Of a DNA stretch of 64,000 nucleotides, positions 12,064-24,139 are shown one piece after another. The translations under genes and the position numbers were made by a program. Below the pieces are notes generated by a model. The model worked only from the letters and a program-made list of their open reading frames with translations, had not been told where the DNA came from and ran no database searches. The stretch is taken from assembly GCA_027186245.1 (NCBI GenBank), contig CP114489.1, forward strand, positions 7,571,501 through 7,635,500. Reading direction: 5' to 3'. Within the stretch, counting starts at the first letter, position 1; every line of letters starts with the position of its first letter. This DNA comes from Coriaria nepalensis. Lineage: Eukaryota > Streptophyta > Magnoliopsida > Cucurbitales > Coriariaceae.

Positions 12064-13692
12064 TGTTAGTCGAGTTAACTAGTCAACACTTCATGTCCGT
12101 GATCGATTTAAGATTCCAATTTATCAGTTCAGGCTTGAATTAAAGCTTGCTTGGGTTTCCCAAGTTCATTTTAATTCCCGATTTAATGAAATAAAATTTT
12201 ATCTTATTTTTCCAAATTAATGTTCAATTTTACCTGGTAAAATCCAAACTTTTATTTAGGCCTTACACTTTGGCCCGTTTAGGCCCATTAATACTTTAAT
12301 GAGTAACTAAACTGTCTTTTAACCTGAAAAATATTTTTGACTTTAAATTCATTAAATATAAAGTTAATAAATTTATCTCGTCAATTTAATATTTTTTAAT
12401 TTCAAATTAAATCTTAATCACATTTTGGATATGGTAGTAGTACGGGTGTGACTTAGACTTAACCAATTAAACTAATTAATTATTTAAGTCTTTAAATCAA
12501 GTTCATTAAGAACCAATTAAAATCCTCCAATTTATAAATCAACCAAGATCCAATCATCCTTTATTTGTGTGACTGGATGATTCTACATTATGCAAGTATA
12601 GTGGGCCCCACTCCAACTTGTGAATTTTATCCATTCTATTGAAATGACCATTTGGACCTTAAAAATAATTTTAGGCCAAATAGTTAATATGATTATCTTC
12701 CAGGATCAATTAACTTAAACCACTAGACTCACATTAGCCACTAGTAAGACATATGGCCCCTGGGTACTGAAAAATATGAAGAACCTTAACAAGAACCATG
12801 AATGACTATTACTGTACCATATTAATCATTCCATCCATTCATGGTTCCAGAAAATCTTAGGGATTGGTTTAACTATTAAACCCTACCAGACTAACCTTGT
12901 AAATTATATGATCCCTTATGCAACCAGATAAGGGATTTGTATAAACTTTTTTTATACCATACTACTTTGCACAGAGATTTCTTCATTACATAACATATAT
13001 AATTCATAGAACCTTCCCTTTAATATAGAGGAGATGGATCTCATTTTATGATCCTACAGACTTTTCGTATGAGAACAAATGCCCAATGGTTCATCCTTTA
13101 GTAAACCTTTGGGTAAGGGTTACGTTGAATGATATCAAAATATGGTATTCTGTACATGAGTCTTGTGGTAATCTCATGCTTGAGAAGTACAAGTACTATA
13201 GTCAACAAACAAATTTCATTAACAATTAATATAATTACCAATGAGATTATTCAAGTGACCACATTTAGTGAATAAGTCTCTACTAATCACCTATATGCCC
13301 ATCCCGGTATCTCAATACCGATGATCATGAGAACATCATTCTCCTTTTAAAGATGATAGTGCATGTAATACTCTTCAGATTATCATCATCCCATCATGAT
13401 AATCCTATGAATATGAACAATTTGGATCTTAGACTTTAAGCTAACTTGGATCTCATCGAGCATGATAACTTTCATGATTGAAAGTGTAGTCTAAGGCTTA
13501 GAAATCTATCAAGTGTGTTATACAATTATCCATGCATGCAAGTTGTTATTTCTAGCCTAATAACATCATGATAGATCATAATGTACTCAATTAAATTCTA
13601 TGTGTCTAATTATGATGATAACTTATACAGATCAAGATTGATTCATATAAGTATTTAACCCTATTTGCTTAACATGCATTATACATTCAACA
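12064..13692 (-). repeat. LTR, minus orientation (long-LTR copia family)
   Basis: On the minus strand it begins TGTTGAATG at 13692 and ends GACTAACA at 12064, giving TG...CA termini and about 1629 bp. To its left the plus sequence GGCTACCAAC resembles the complement of a degenerate tRNA-iMet primer site, so this may be a 5' LTR with truncated internal DNA. Internal text such as GTGGGCCCCACTCCAACTTGTGAATTTTAT near 12602, here with one natural break in the copies, is shared with 28.78 kb. It interrupts the copia RNase H that continues at 13700. Confidence 0.6.
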
Positions 13693-13699
13693 CAAACTC

Positions 13700-13768
13700 T
13701 AGGTTACAATAAGATATAGAAGACAATAAATCCACATCAGGATTTATTTCATGCTCAATGATGGTGCA
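13700..13768 (+). pseudogene. Copia RNase H, 5' piece
   Basis: Plus-strand translation gives DIEDNKSTSGFI followed, after a one-base shift, by FMLNDGA. This is the RNase H motif of plant copia elements (DxDDxKSTSGYxFxLxGGAVSWxSxKQ). The reading stops at the insertion at about 13769 and resumes near 15258, so the gene was whole before the hAT-like element entered. Confidence 0.7.
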
Positions 13769-15258
13769 GGATAGGGGTGAGTAATATACCCGTACTCGAC
13801 CCTACCCGCTCTGATCCAGCGGATAGGGTCTAATACAGATTGTATAAATACCCCAAAAAAATTGGTCGGATCGGGTGCCTGATCCAACTAGTTTTTGTAG
13901 GTATCTATCATGTCAAGTGATAGCTACCCTTCATCCGACATGTTGAATGCCATTATATACCCTTAAAAGAAAGAAAAAAAAATTGAATTCACGCTCATAG
14001 AAGCAGAGCCCTGCAATCGCTTGACGTTTCGTCCTTCGCTCTCTACCCGACGCCGCCACCATTCTCTACACTCTCTGCCCTCTGCTCTTCTCCCTCTACT
14101 TAAGTAATTTTTAAATCACAATGGATGCAATAGAGATCTTTAGTAATATGTTTGTTGAACTAGTTGATGTTTATTAATTTGGTAAACTTGTTGAATTTGT
14201 TTTTTTTTTTGGTGAACTTGTTGATGAACTGCACATTTATTGTGATTGTGATGTTATAAAATATAAATATGATAGTATGCATTTGCACTATGCAAGTAAT
14301 TTATAAATTGTAGTTACTAGTTACACATAAATTAAATTAAGGGTGAGCGGTATGGTCGAGGCCCTTGGACTCTTTGACTCGTAGATTAACTTTAAGGGTC
14401 CAAGGACCCTTCGCGGGTCAAGATCCTTTGACATGTAGAGTAACTCTAAGGGTCAAAGGGCCCTTCAAGTCTTTATCTATGGTCGAAGGGTCAAAGGACA
14501 TCTCACATAAATTAGAGTTGAAAGCCTTAAGGCCTTAAGATGCACAAACCGACATCTCACATATTGGTCTATGGTTGAAGTGTCAAAGGGTCAAAAGCCT
14601 TAAGGCCCTGAGATGCACAGACCGACATCTCACATATCGGCCTATTGTCGAAGGGCCCTTCATATGTAAGTCTGTGGTTAAAGGGTTGAAAGGCATCTTA
14701 CATAGATTAAAGTGAAAGGCTTGAAGGGTCAAAGGCCTCAAGGCACTGAGATGCAAAGAGTGATGTCACACATGTCGATTTGTGGTAAAAGGGTCGAAGA
14801 GTCATATGGTCTTAGAGTCATAGGGTCTTTAAGTCAAGAGGTCGAAGGGCATCTCAGACAAACGTCTCATATAATTAGAGTCCATTCGAAAGGTTGAAAG
14901 GCATCTCAAACCAAAGAGTATCTCACATCTCACATATGAGATGCACAATTAGTTACGTATATATATTTTTTAACTGATACAAAGTCTTACATAAATATTT
15001 ATAATTAATGATGTAGTTACATACACCTTAATTTAAATATATACAATTATTTTTAATTACCATTTACAAAATAATAATAATAATTTTAAAAAATGGGTAT
15101 CGACCATCCACCCTGACACAGTGCGGATCGGGGCTGATCATACATACTAACTCTTCTTTTGATTAGATCAAGTATCTGATTTGATCAAAAACAATGGATA
15201 TCTGCATGCAATGGGTAAGATCGAGTCGAATTTGACCCATTGCACATCCCTAGTGTGG
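13769..15258. mobile_element. Non-autonomous hAT-like DNA transposon inserted in copia RNase H
   Basis: The left end reads TAGGGGTGAGTAATATACCC and the right end, reversed, TAGGGATGTGCAATGGGTCA. Both ends contain GGGTCGGATCGGG-like sequence in the subterminal parts, as is common for plant hAT elements with terminal repeats of the form (C/T)AGGGGTG. No transposase is encoded. A clean 8-bp target duplication was not found, only partial similarity (GTGCAGGA and GTGTGGTT). The insertion itself is clear because the copia RNase H reading frame stops on one side and continues on the other. Internal repeats are listed separately. Confidence 0.6.
14370..14945. repeat. Degenerate tandem repeats inside the hAT-like element
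   Basis: Repeated variants of GTCGAAGGGTCAAAGG, CCTTAAGGCCCTGAGATGCA and CCGACATCTCACATAT alternate about every 70-100 bp. The purine-rich units GGGTC and AAGGG dominate. No open frame of interest lies here, although 14712-14897 is open by chance within the repeats. Confidence 0.7.
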
Positions 15259-15636
15259 TTAGTTAGAAGAGTTCTAAGCATGAAACTACCATAGACTCCA
15301 CCACTATGACCAAATACATCACTGCTTTCAAAGAAGCTAAAGAAGCAGTTTGGATGAGAAATTTTATTACTGAACTTGGTGTAGTTCCAAGCATCATTGT
15401 TCTTGTAGTTGTGTAATGTGACAATAATGGGGCAGTTGGGCAAGCAAAGGAACTTAGGTCTAATCAAAAGTGAAAACACATCGGTATTACCTCATCGACA
15501 AGATAGTCGTAAGAAGAGAGGTGAACATAGAGAGAGTAGACACATATGACAACATAGCTAGTCCATTAAATAAGGCACTTTCCCAACAAAAGTTCAATCA
15601 CCATTTTAACAAGATAAGATTGTAGATGAGCTTTAG
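15259..15636 (+). pseudogene. Copia RNase H, 3' piece
   Basis: The plus-strand frame reads VVS*KSSKHETTIDSTTMTK, then YITAFKEAKEAVWMRNFI and, after a stop, CDNNGAVGQAKE. These are the last RNase H motifs of plant copia pol (SWKSxKQ, EAEYIAA, EAVWLRxF, CDNxGAIxQAKEP). A stop replaces the Trp of SWKS, and further stops and frameshifts follow. It continues the piece at 13700-13768 and leads directly into the polypurine tract at 15637. Confidence 0.75.
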
Positions 15637-15650
15637 TGCAAGTAGAAGAT
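15637..15650 (+). other. Polypurine tract (PPT), plus strand
   Basis: TGCAAGTAGAAGAT precedes the LTR start TGAAAGTG. The same block in reverse lies at 31450-31463 and 38096-38110, always between RNase H and an LTR. It is the plus-strand priming site of this copia family. Confidence 0.7.
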
Positions 15651-18050
15651 TGAAAGTGTTATACCCATCTAGCCACTTGGATTACGTTGAATAGGTCATA
15701 AACTTTTTGTGATTCAATCTTAAGTGTATAAGTTATCAATGAATTATGAATACTTTTTATCTATTTGAGCATTTTAATAAATCACTTTATTGCTATGATG
15801 TTAGAAATAACGGTGTGTGGATATAAACTATATAACATACAAGATAGAGTCTCGAATCTTAGGTCATGCGCTTGGAACAGTGATAGTAATCGTGCTCGAT
15901 AAGATCCAAGTAGCTAAAAGCCTAAGATTCAAATTATTCATAATCATAAGATTGTCATGATGGGATAATGACCATCTGGAAAGACTATTAGATGTGATAT
16001 GTTCTTTGAAAGGAGAATGATGTTCTCATTATCATCGATATTGGAGAATAACGGGTTAGGCATGTAATTGATTAGTAGAGACTTAATCACTACACAGGTC
16101 TCAATGGTAATAATATTGAATGTTAATGAGACTTGTCAAGTACTATTGTACCGATGTATGAGATATCATGCTTTGATATCACTTGACCTAATCCTAAGCA
16201 AAGATTACTATTGGTGAATCATTGGGCATGTGTTGTTGTTTGGGTAGTCTGTAGGGTGTGAAGATGGGATCCATCACTTATGTATTTAAGGATAAGTCCT
16301 ATAAGCAATGTTTCTTGTGCAATAAGGAATCATTGCGAAGAAGAATGGTTAGAAATGAGTTTATATAAATCCATTGTCTAGTGCCATAAGGGATTATATG
16401 ATCCGTATGGTCAATCTAGTAAGATGGTTAGAAATGAGTTTCTGTAAATTCATTGTCTAGTGTCATAAGGGATCACATGATCCATATGGTCAATCTAGTA
16501 TGATTTAATAGTTAAACCATACACTATGACTGATCGAGACTTTGGCATAGATCGAAGGATCATTATGATCAGTAATAGTCACTACAGGTTCTTTTGGAAG
16601 TTCCAAGCACTTCTCCTTGCATGGATGGTTCATACGCCTTGCTAGAGGCCAATTATGTATGGTAGTTTAAGTATTTAACTTAAAAGATGTTTTAAGGTAA
16701 ATTGGTCCATTTATGAAAAATGAGAAAACTCACAAGTTGTTGTGGGACCTACCTATAGTGTAATGTAGAACCTAAACAGTCACACATGGTAGGATCTCAA
16801 TTGTCAGACCACACTACAAGCATAACAGAATTGTGATATGGATTTAATTAGAAAAATATTTTATACCATTGTCTATGTTAATTAAGGATATAACGGTTCA
16901 TATAATTTGACTAGTAGAGTTTAAAAATTAAACAATGCCCTAGGATGAAGTGGGACATTGACTAGATGGATGGATCATTATTGTACAGTTGTTACTCGCA
17001 ATAGGTTCTTTTGGAAGATGCTTACTTCTTATCTCTCTGGTAATCTTGACCTGGAAGTTTAAGTTAATTAATGATGAGATGATTAAATTAATTATTTAGT
17101 TTAAAAGATATTTTAAACCTAAACGAGTCTAATTATGAATTAGATAAAATCATAAAGTGTTATGTGATCCTCCTACCGGCGTGATGTAGAACCTAATGGG
17201 TCACACACATTACAATTCATAAGGAACTTAGTTAAGTTTTCTATGAGTCTAAGAAAAACAGATTGTTTTGATTTTAAAGGTAAAATCGTAATTAATATTA
17301 TAATATAACTTTAAGGAAAAAATAGTAAATTATTATTTTATTAGATCTAATATCGTATAATTCTACTAGCACAACTAAGCAGGACATTAATTTAATTAGA
17401 AATTAATAATTTACATTGGAATTCTTTATTTAATTATAAAAGTATTTTGAAAATCCACAATTAGTAATTAGACATTATAGGATTAATAGACTAATTTGTT
17501 AATTGGATTTCATAGGCTAAATTAATCGAATTGTTGATTAAATAATTTGAGCTACAAGCCCAGTGTATGGTCGGCCGTAACGTGATGGATAATGAGCCAT
17601 TGTTCACTTAATTAGATTAAGGAAACATTTGATTAAGTTAACAGTTGACTATGTCAAATTTATGGGTAAATATTTGGTAACCTAAAATCTAAGAGAGAAC
17701 TAGATAAGTACTCTTATATGGGTTGTCCAAAATATGAGAGTTATCTTCATACTTGGCCGAAATTCCTATATTTCCTTTTCCTTTTCCTTTTCACGAGCTC
17801 TTTGATTCATGTGATGAATTCTAAAATAGAAAATCAACTAAGTAAATTGAACTGTGTGTATTAAGATTAGAGAGCACCTCAATCTACCTATTGAATTCAG
17901 CCATGATGATGGAGCAAGGAGGTTCATTTGGTTCTGTATTAAGATTAGTAATTTTTCTTAGATCTTAATCTTTTTAATTTCTTGGAATTTTTCTGTACTT
18001 TTTAATAAATATATATTTCATATATGTTTGTATGATTAATCTTGGTGTAT
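15651..18050 (+). repeat. Copia 3' LTR, plus orientation, with internal repeats
   Basis: Begins TGAAAGTGTT after the PPT. It shares long blocks with the LTR at about 18860-20843, for example GTGTATAAGTTATCAA near 15726, TATGATGTTAGAAATAA near 15796 (there TATGTTGGAAAGAATTA), and the text following CTAAATGCCTAA. A stretch near 16330-16400 recurs near 16420-16460 (GGTTAGAAATGAGTTT), showing a local duplication of about 88 bp. The right end is not defined; 18050 is where similarity to other copies fades. Confidence 0.55.
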
Positions 18051-18859
18051 GTCTATGACTTTAATCCATATTTTCATATTATCCAAAAAAAAATTAAATT
18101 ACCGATTTCGTTTACAGATTACTTGTAGACTAACAAGGTTTATGTTATTTGGTAAAATCTATGAAATCCAACTCCCCTTTTTTACTAGCGGCGCAACTCC
18201 TTATTTATGTGGGAGTTATAAATATTTTAATTATATTTGTTGTGAAGTTCATGAAAGGTTTAGAATATTCCAAAGATTTTTATCTTTGGACCATTGGGAG
18301 TTGAGTTACTTTGCTGGTTTGTATAACTGTACAAGTGTTTTTGTTTCACTAATGACTACTATTCTAGATACGTTATGGTATGAGATTATGTGGACAACAA
18401 ACTGATCAAACCAAATTCTAGAACAAGATTTGAAAAGTAAAGTCAGCTAATTCGAATTCATTTATCAACATATTGTTTTTCTTCCATTTGAACTCAATTC
18501 AATAATTCTTTTAGCTGCTTTGATAGGCGCAATTGTTATGGCTCACCAGTAATAAATCTTTAGAACTACTAACTATAATTAAACTTTTTACTATGTTATC
18601 ACACCCATTCCCCTTTAATTCTATTTGAAGATTTCCTTGTCTAATAGAAATTCTTTTATTTGTTCAATTATCAATAGATTCACCTATTATGTACTTTTTC
18701 TAATGAATTAAATTTTTTTCATATTGAAATGAATCAAAATTGATCAGGACTTGGTCAATGATCCTCAAACATGTATATGTTGTAAGTGGGTATTTATTTT
18801 TTATCAATATATATAGATTACTCACGAGCAAAAATATGGTTTGTGAAACTATAATTACC
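18051..18859. other. Unassigned DNA between two LTRs
   Basis: A 118-codon open frame (18049-18405, plus) has no domain or motif that I recognise. Its composition (rich in Phe, Leu, Tyr, Cys) fits chance translation of AT-rich DNA. Nothing else was seen. Confidence 0.4.
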
Positions 18860-20843
18860 ATCAAGCCAATCGGTTTACTTAATTGGGTCATTCACTTATG
18901 TGAATCAGTATTAATCAGTATAAGTTATCAACTAAACAAAATAATTTGTATTTAAATGAGTATTTAATCTATCATATTTATTATTATTATGTTGGAAAGA
19001 ATTATGTGTGTATATAAAATATATATTACATACCTAGTATATTCTCGGATCTTATGCTATGCATATAGAAGTGTGATAGTGATCACGCTTGATGAGATCT
19101 ATCTAGCTAAATGCCTAAAATCCAAATTGTTCATAGTCATAGAATTGTCATGATGAGATAATGACAATCTGAAAAGAGAATATCAAGTTAGGCATGTAGG
19201 TGACTAGTAGAGACTCAATCACTGAACATAATCACTTGACAAGTCTCAATCGTAATAATATTGACTTTCAATGAGACTTGTCAAGTTGTTGTTATACTTG
19301 TGATTCTCAGACCTAAGATCATCATAGTACTAACGTACAAGATATTATGTTTTAATATCACTCGACATAACCCTAGTCAAGGGTTACTATGGGTGAATCA
19401 TTGGACATATTCTCTTGTACGAATAGTTTGTAGGGTGATAAGATAAGACTAATCACCTATGCATTAGAGGATAAGTCCTAGTAGTGACGTACCTTGTGCG
19501 ACCATAAATCTTTGCAAAGTAGCATGGTTAGAAATAAGTTTATATAAATCTATTGTCTAGTTGCATAAGGAATCACATGATTCATATGGTCAGTCTTGTA
19601 GGGTTTAATAGTTCAACTAAGCAATCACATGATTCATATGCTTTAGGACTTGTCATGACTTAGGCATAGTGGAAGGATCAATCTTGTATGGTAATAGTCA
19701 CGACATGCTCTTTTACGAATCCCTAATAATTCTCATTACACATGGGACCCATATGTCTTGCTAAAGGCCAATGTGGGTCTGGTGATTTAAGTTAATTGCT
19801 AATAAAGATGATTGAATTAACTTTTTAACTTAAAAGATGTTTTAAGTGCAAAATGATCCATTCATCATAATTAATAAAACTCATAAGTTATTATGAGCCC
19901 CACCTACTAGTGTAGTGTAAAACCGAATCGATCGCGCACATTAAGAACAATAGGATCTCGATTTTGGTGAATTTGACTTGTTCCTAGAGAAATCAATTTA
20001 ATAGTTAAGTCATTAATTTGTTTAATTTGTTAAGTCTTTATCACACCGCACTACTAACATATCTAAAGTTTGATATTGATATAATTTGAAATTAAATAAT
20101 TAATAAGAAAAATTTTTAATTGGCTATTTTCTTAAATAATGATTTAATTAATTTAGTTGAATCATATTTTTCGAGTCAAAGGAAAAACCTAGTTGCCAAT
20201 TAAAAGGTTAAGGGGCCAAACCGTGCTAGTGGGCTAGGCCCAAATTAGGTCCAAATTTTACTAGGTAAAATTGGATATTTAATTTGGGACTATTGGTCGT
20301 TATGTCTTCACGATAAAAACCATAAAGATTAATAGACCCATAATTAATCCTGAGCATTAATTAAAAGTGAACCGAGCCTTAGAGGCTCAGTAGGGAGGCC
20401 CAAGGGAGAGTTTCCTATAAAAGTAAGGCACTCATTCCTAGGAATCCCAACCCTAGCCGCCCATTTCCATGAGAGAGAGAGAAGTTCTCATCTTTTTTAA
20501 ACCTCTTTTTCTCTCCAAGTTCCCTTCTCATGAGTTGATACCAAAACTAGAAAATCTCCTTTGAGTTAATTGTTTGTGTGGACTAAGATTAGAAGTCGGG
20601 CAATGGTTTGGGACTGGTGGCAGTAGTGACAAAGAGTGGGAAAGGACGGTGATGGATTGAGGTGGTCGGTGGCTTGAAGGAAAAGTTTAGGCTTGGTATT
20701 ACTCTCTTCTCCTCTACCACTTCTACTCCTCTTATTCTATGTTGTTTCTTGATTAGAATATGTAACCAATATTCAGGATGAAGAATCATTCCTCATTACA
20801 TGTCCCTTGATCTTGGTTAAGTCCGGAACCGAAAATTTGGATG
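18860..20843 (+). repeat. Copia LTR, plus orientation, truncated on the right
   Basis: Related along its length to the LTR at 15651-18050, starting with CCAATCGGTTTACTTAATTGGGTC and GTATAAGTTATCAA. A TATA-like CCTATAAAAG near 20414 is a candidate LTR promoter. The right edge is cut at 20844, where the 1648-bp triplicated segment begins. Left end approximate. Confidence 0.55.
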
Positions 20844-22491
20844 CTAAAATTTTACATAGCGCTTTTGCTCTAGTTTCGAGGAGGTTCAACAAATTACAAT
20901 GGTATATGACTTAGTTCTCTAATCACTTCTTGAATAATTCTTGTTACTTGTTTTGAACTATCACATGAACAAGCGTACACCTACGCTTCATGAGTTGCTC
21001 AAAATGCTGCAAACAGTTAAGGGGTCTCTAAAGAAGGAAAATATTGTGTTGATTATTCGAACCATTATCGCTAAGAAAGGCAAGACCAAGTTTCAAAAAT
21101 AGGAAAAGAAGGATTCCCTCAAATCAAAGAAGGTCATCTCTAAATACATGAAAGGAAAGGAGGGAAAGTGTTTCCATTGTGGTAACACTGGACATTGGAA
21201 GTGGAATAAAAGTCTTGCCTAGCTCCTATTCCGAAGAAGAAGAATAATGATGCTAAAAGTATATTCATGATTCAAGTTAGCATTTCTTCTAGTAAATTTT
21301 CTACTTAGGTATTAGATATCATATGTGGATCTCATATTTGTACTAATACGCAGAAACAAAGAAGTAGAAAAAGCTTGAAGAAAGGAGAAGTGTTCCTACC
21401 AGCGGGCAATGGAGCAAGAGTTGCAACTTTACCCATAGGACCTTATGTTTTATATGTACCTACGGGCTTAGACTTGGTTTTAAAACACTACTTTTATGCA
21501 CCTTCCATTAGTAATAATATTGTAATTGTTTCTACACTTGTTAAAGAGGGATGTACCTTTTCTTTCAAGGACAATATTTGTGATATTTTCTTTAGTGGTT
21601 TACCTTATGAGAGTGGCTCCCTTGTTAATGGTTTGTATATCTTGAATGAAAATGATAAACTTGAATGTTGAACATGTTAAGAAATGTAAGTTTGATACAA
21701 ATCAAATTTACCTTTGGCATTGTTGATCAGGTCAATGCAAAATAGGTAAGAATGAGGAAGTTGCATAAAGATGGATACCTTGATCTATTTGATTATGAAT
21801 TGATGCCGACATGAAAATCTGGTACTTGGAAAAAATATCAAATCTCCATTTAGTGGAACTTAGAAATATTGATTGAGTTGTTGAGACAAGTACAGACCAA
21901 TGTATATAAGCCATGATAACTTCAACTAGAGGTGCTAACTCTTACTTCATTACCTTTATTGATGACCTCTTAGATTTACATATATTTATCTTATGAAGTA
22001 TAAGTTGAATCATTTGGTAAATTCAAAGAGTGTATAAATGAAGTAGAAATATAATTAAGCAAAAATATTAAAATCCTTCAAACAGATCGAGGTGGTGACT
22101 ACTTAAGCCAAACCTTTGTTGACTATCTTAAATAGAATGAAACTCTCTGCTAGTGAACTTCTTTTAAAACACCACAGTTGAATGGTATTTTGAAATAGGG
22201 GAATCATATTTTGTTAGACTATGTCTGGTCAATGATGACATGTATTGAGCTTCCTGTGTCATTCTAAGATTATGCTCTAGAAAGCTCTCCTTAACAGAAT
22301 TTCCTCTAAATCAATATCAATTACTCTATAAGAGATATGGAAGGGTAAGACAACATTGTTTCACCATATTTGGATATGGAGATGCATATCCACTGAGTAT
22401 CCCAAACTCAAGAAGTCCTTTCCATGCATACTATTCTTCATCCTTGGCCCCTTTCATTTTAATTTTGGCATTCGTAAGCATGTTAAGAAGA
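20844..22491 (+). pseudogene. Broken copia gag-protease-integrase, copy 1
   Basis: In order on the plus strand: gag C-terminus with MNKRTPTLHELLKMLQTVKG (from 20968); a CCHC zinc knuckle KCFHCGNTGHWKWN (about 21170); a degenerate protease with CGSHICTN-type text (about 21320); a 98-codon open frame (21375-21671) that matches the region between protease and integrase; a gag-pre-integrase LWHC motif (about 21712); integrase pieces FITFIDDLL and LQTDRGGDYLSQTFVDYLK; and a final stretch from the integrase C-terminal side. Stops occur inside gag, after LWHC and in the integrase. RT, RNase H and LTRs are absent, so it cannot move by itself. Confidence 0.75.
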
Positions 22492-24139
22492 CTAAAATTT
22501 TACATAGCGCTTTTGCTCTAGTTTCGAGGAGGTTCAACAAATTACAATGGTATATGACTTAGTTCTCTAATCACTTCTTGAATAATTCTTGTTACTTGTT
22601 TTGAACTATCACATGAACAAGCGTACACCTACGCTTCATGAGTTGCTCAAAATGCTGCAAACAGTTAAGGGGTCTCTAAAGAAGGAAAATATTGTGTTGA
22701 TTATTCGAACCATTATCGCTAAGAAAGGCAAGACCAAGTTTCAAAAATAGGAAAAGAAGGATTCCCTCAAATCAAAGAAGGTCATCTCTAAATACATGAA
22801 AGGAAAGGAGGGAAAGTGTTTCCATTGTGGTAACACTGGACATTGGAAGTGGAATAAAAGTCTTGCCTAGCTCCTATTCCGAAGAAGAAGAATAATGATG
22901 CTAAAAGTATATTCATGATTCAAGTTAGCATTTCTTCTAGTAAATTTTCTACTTAGGTATTAGATATCATATGTGGATCTCATATTTGTACTAATACGCA
23001 GAAACAAAGAAGTAGAAAAAGCTTGAAGAAAGGAGAAGTGTTCCTACCAGCGGGCAATGGAGCAAGAGTTGCAACTTTACCCATAGGACCTTATGTTTTA
23101 TATGTACCTACGGGCTTAGACTTGGTTTTAAAACACTACTTTTATGCACCTTCCATTAGTAATAATATTGTAATTGTTTCTACACTTGTTAAAGAGGGAT
23201 GTACCTTTTCTTTCAAGGACAATATTTGTGATATTTTCTTTAGTGGTTTACCTTATGAGAGTGGCTCCCTTGTTAATGGTTTGTATATCTTGAATGAAAA
23301 TGATAAACTTGAATGTTGAACATGTTAAGAAATGTAAGTTTGATACAAATCAAATTTACCTTTGGCATTGTTGATCAGGTCAATGCAAAATAGGTAAGAA
23401 TGAGGAAGTTGCATAAAGATGGATACCTTGATCTATTTGATTATGAATTGATGCCGACATGAAAATCTGGTACTTGGAAAAAATATCAAATCTCCATTTA
23501 GTGGAACTTAGAAATATTGATTGAGTTGTTGAGACAAGTACAGACCAATGTATATAAGCCATGATAACTTCAACTAGAGGTGCTAACTCTTACTTCATTA
23601 CCTTTATTGATGACCTCTTAGATTTACATATATTTATCTTATGAAGTATAAGTTGAATCATTTGGTAAATTCAAAGAGTGTATAAATGAAGTAGAAATAT
23701 AATTAAGCAAAAATATTAAAATCCTTCAAACAGATCGAGGTGGTGACTACTTAAGCCAAACCTTTGTTGACTATCTTAAATAGAATGAAACTCTCTGCTA
23801 GTGAACTTCTTTTAAAACACCACAGTTGAATGGTATTTTGAAATAGGGGAATCATATTTTGTTAGACTATGTCTGGTCAATGATGACATGTATTGAGCTT
23901 CCTGTGTCATTCTAAGATTATGCTCTAGAAAGCTCTCCTTAACAGAATTTCCTCTAAATCAATATCAATTACTCTATAAGAGATATGGAAGGGTAAGACA
24001 ACATTGTTTCACCATATTTGGATATGGAGATGCATATCCACTGAGTATCCCAAACTCAAGAAGTCCTTTCCATGCATACTATTCTTCATCCTTGGCCCCT
24101 TTCATTTTAATTTTGGCATTCGTAAGCATGTTAAGAAGA
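22492..24139 (+). pseudogene. Broken copia gag-protease-integrase, copy 2
   Basis: The same content as copy 1, with the zinc knuckle near 22818, the 98-codon frame at 23023-23319 and the same stop codons. The left flank is the end of copy 1 and the right flank the start of copy 3, so it is a pure internal unit. Shared stops mean the segment was already dead when it was multiplied. I found no base difference from copy 1 by eye. Confidence 0.75.

Noticed and set aside
18049..18405. 118-codon plus-strand frame between two LTRs
   Set aside because: No motif recognised; composition fits translated AT-rich DNA; kept only as unassigned.
21732..21914. 60-codon minus-strand open frame, present in each unit of the triplication
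   Set aside because: Antisense to integrase-derived text; repeated only because the unit is repeated.
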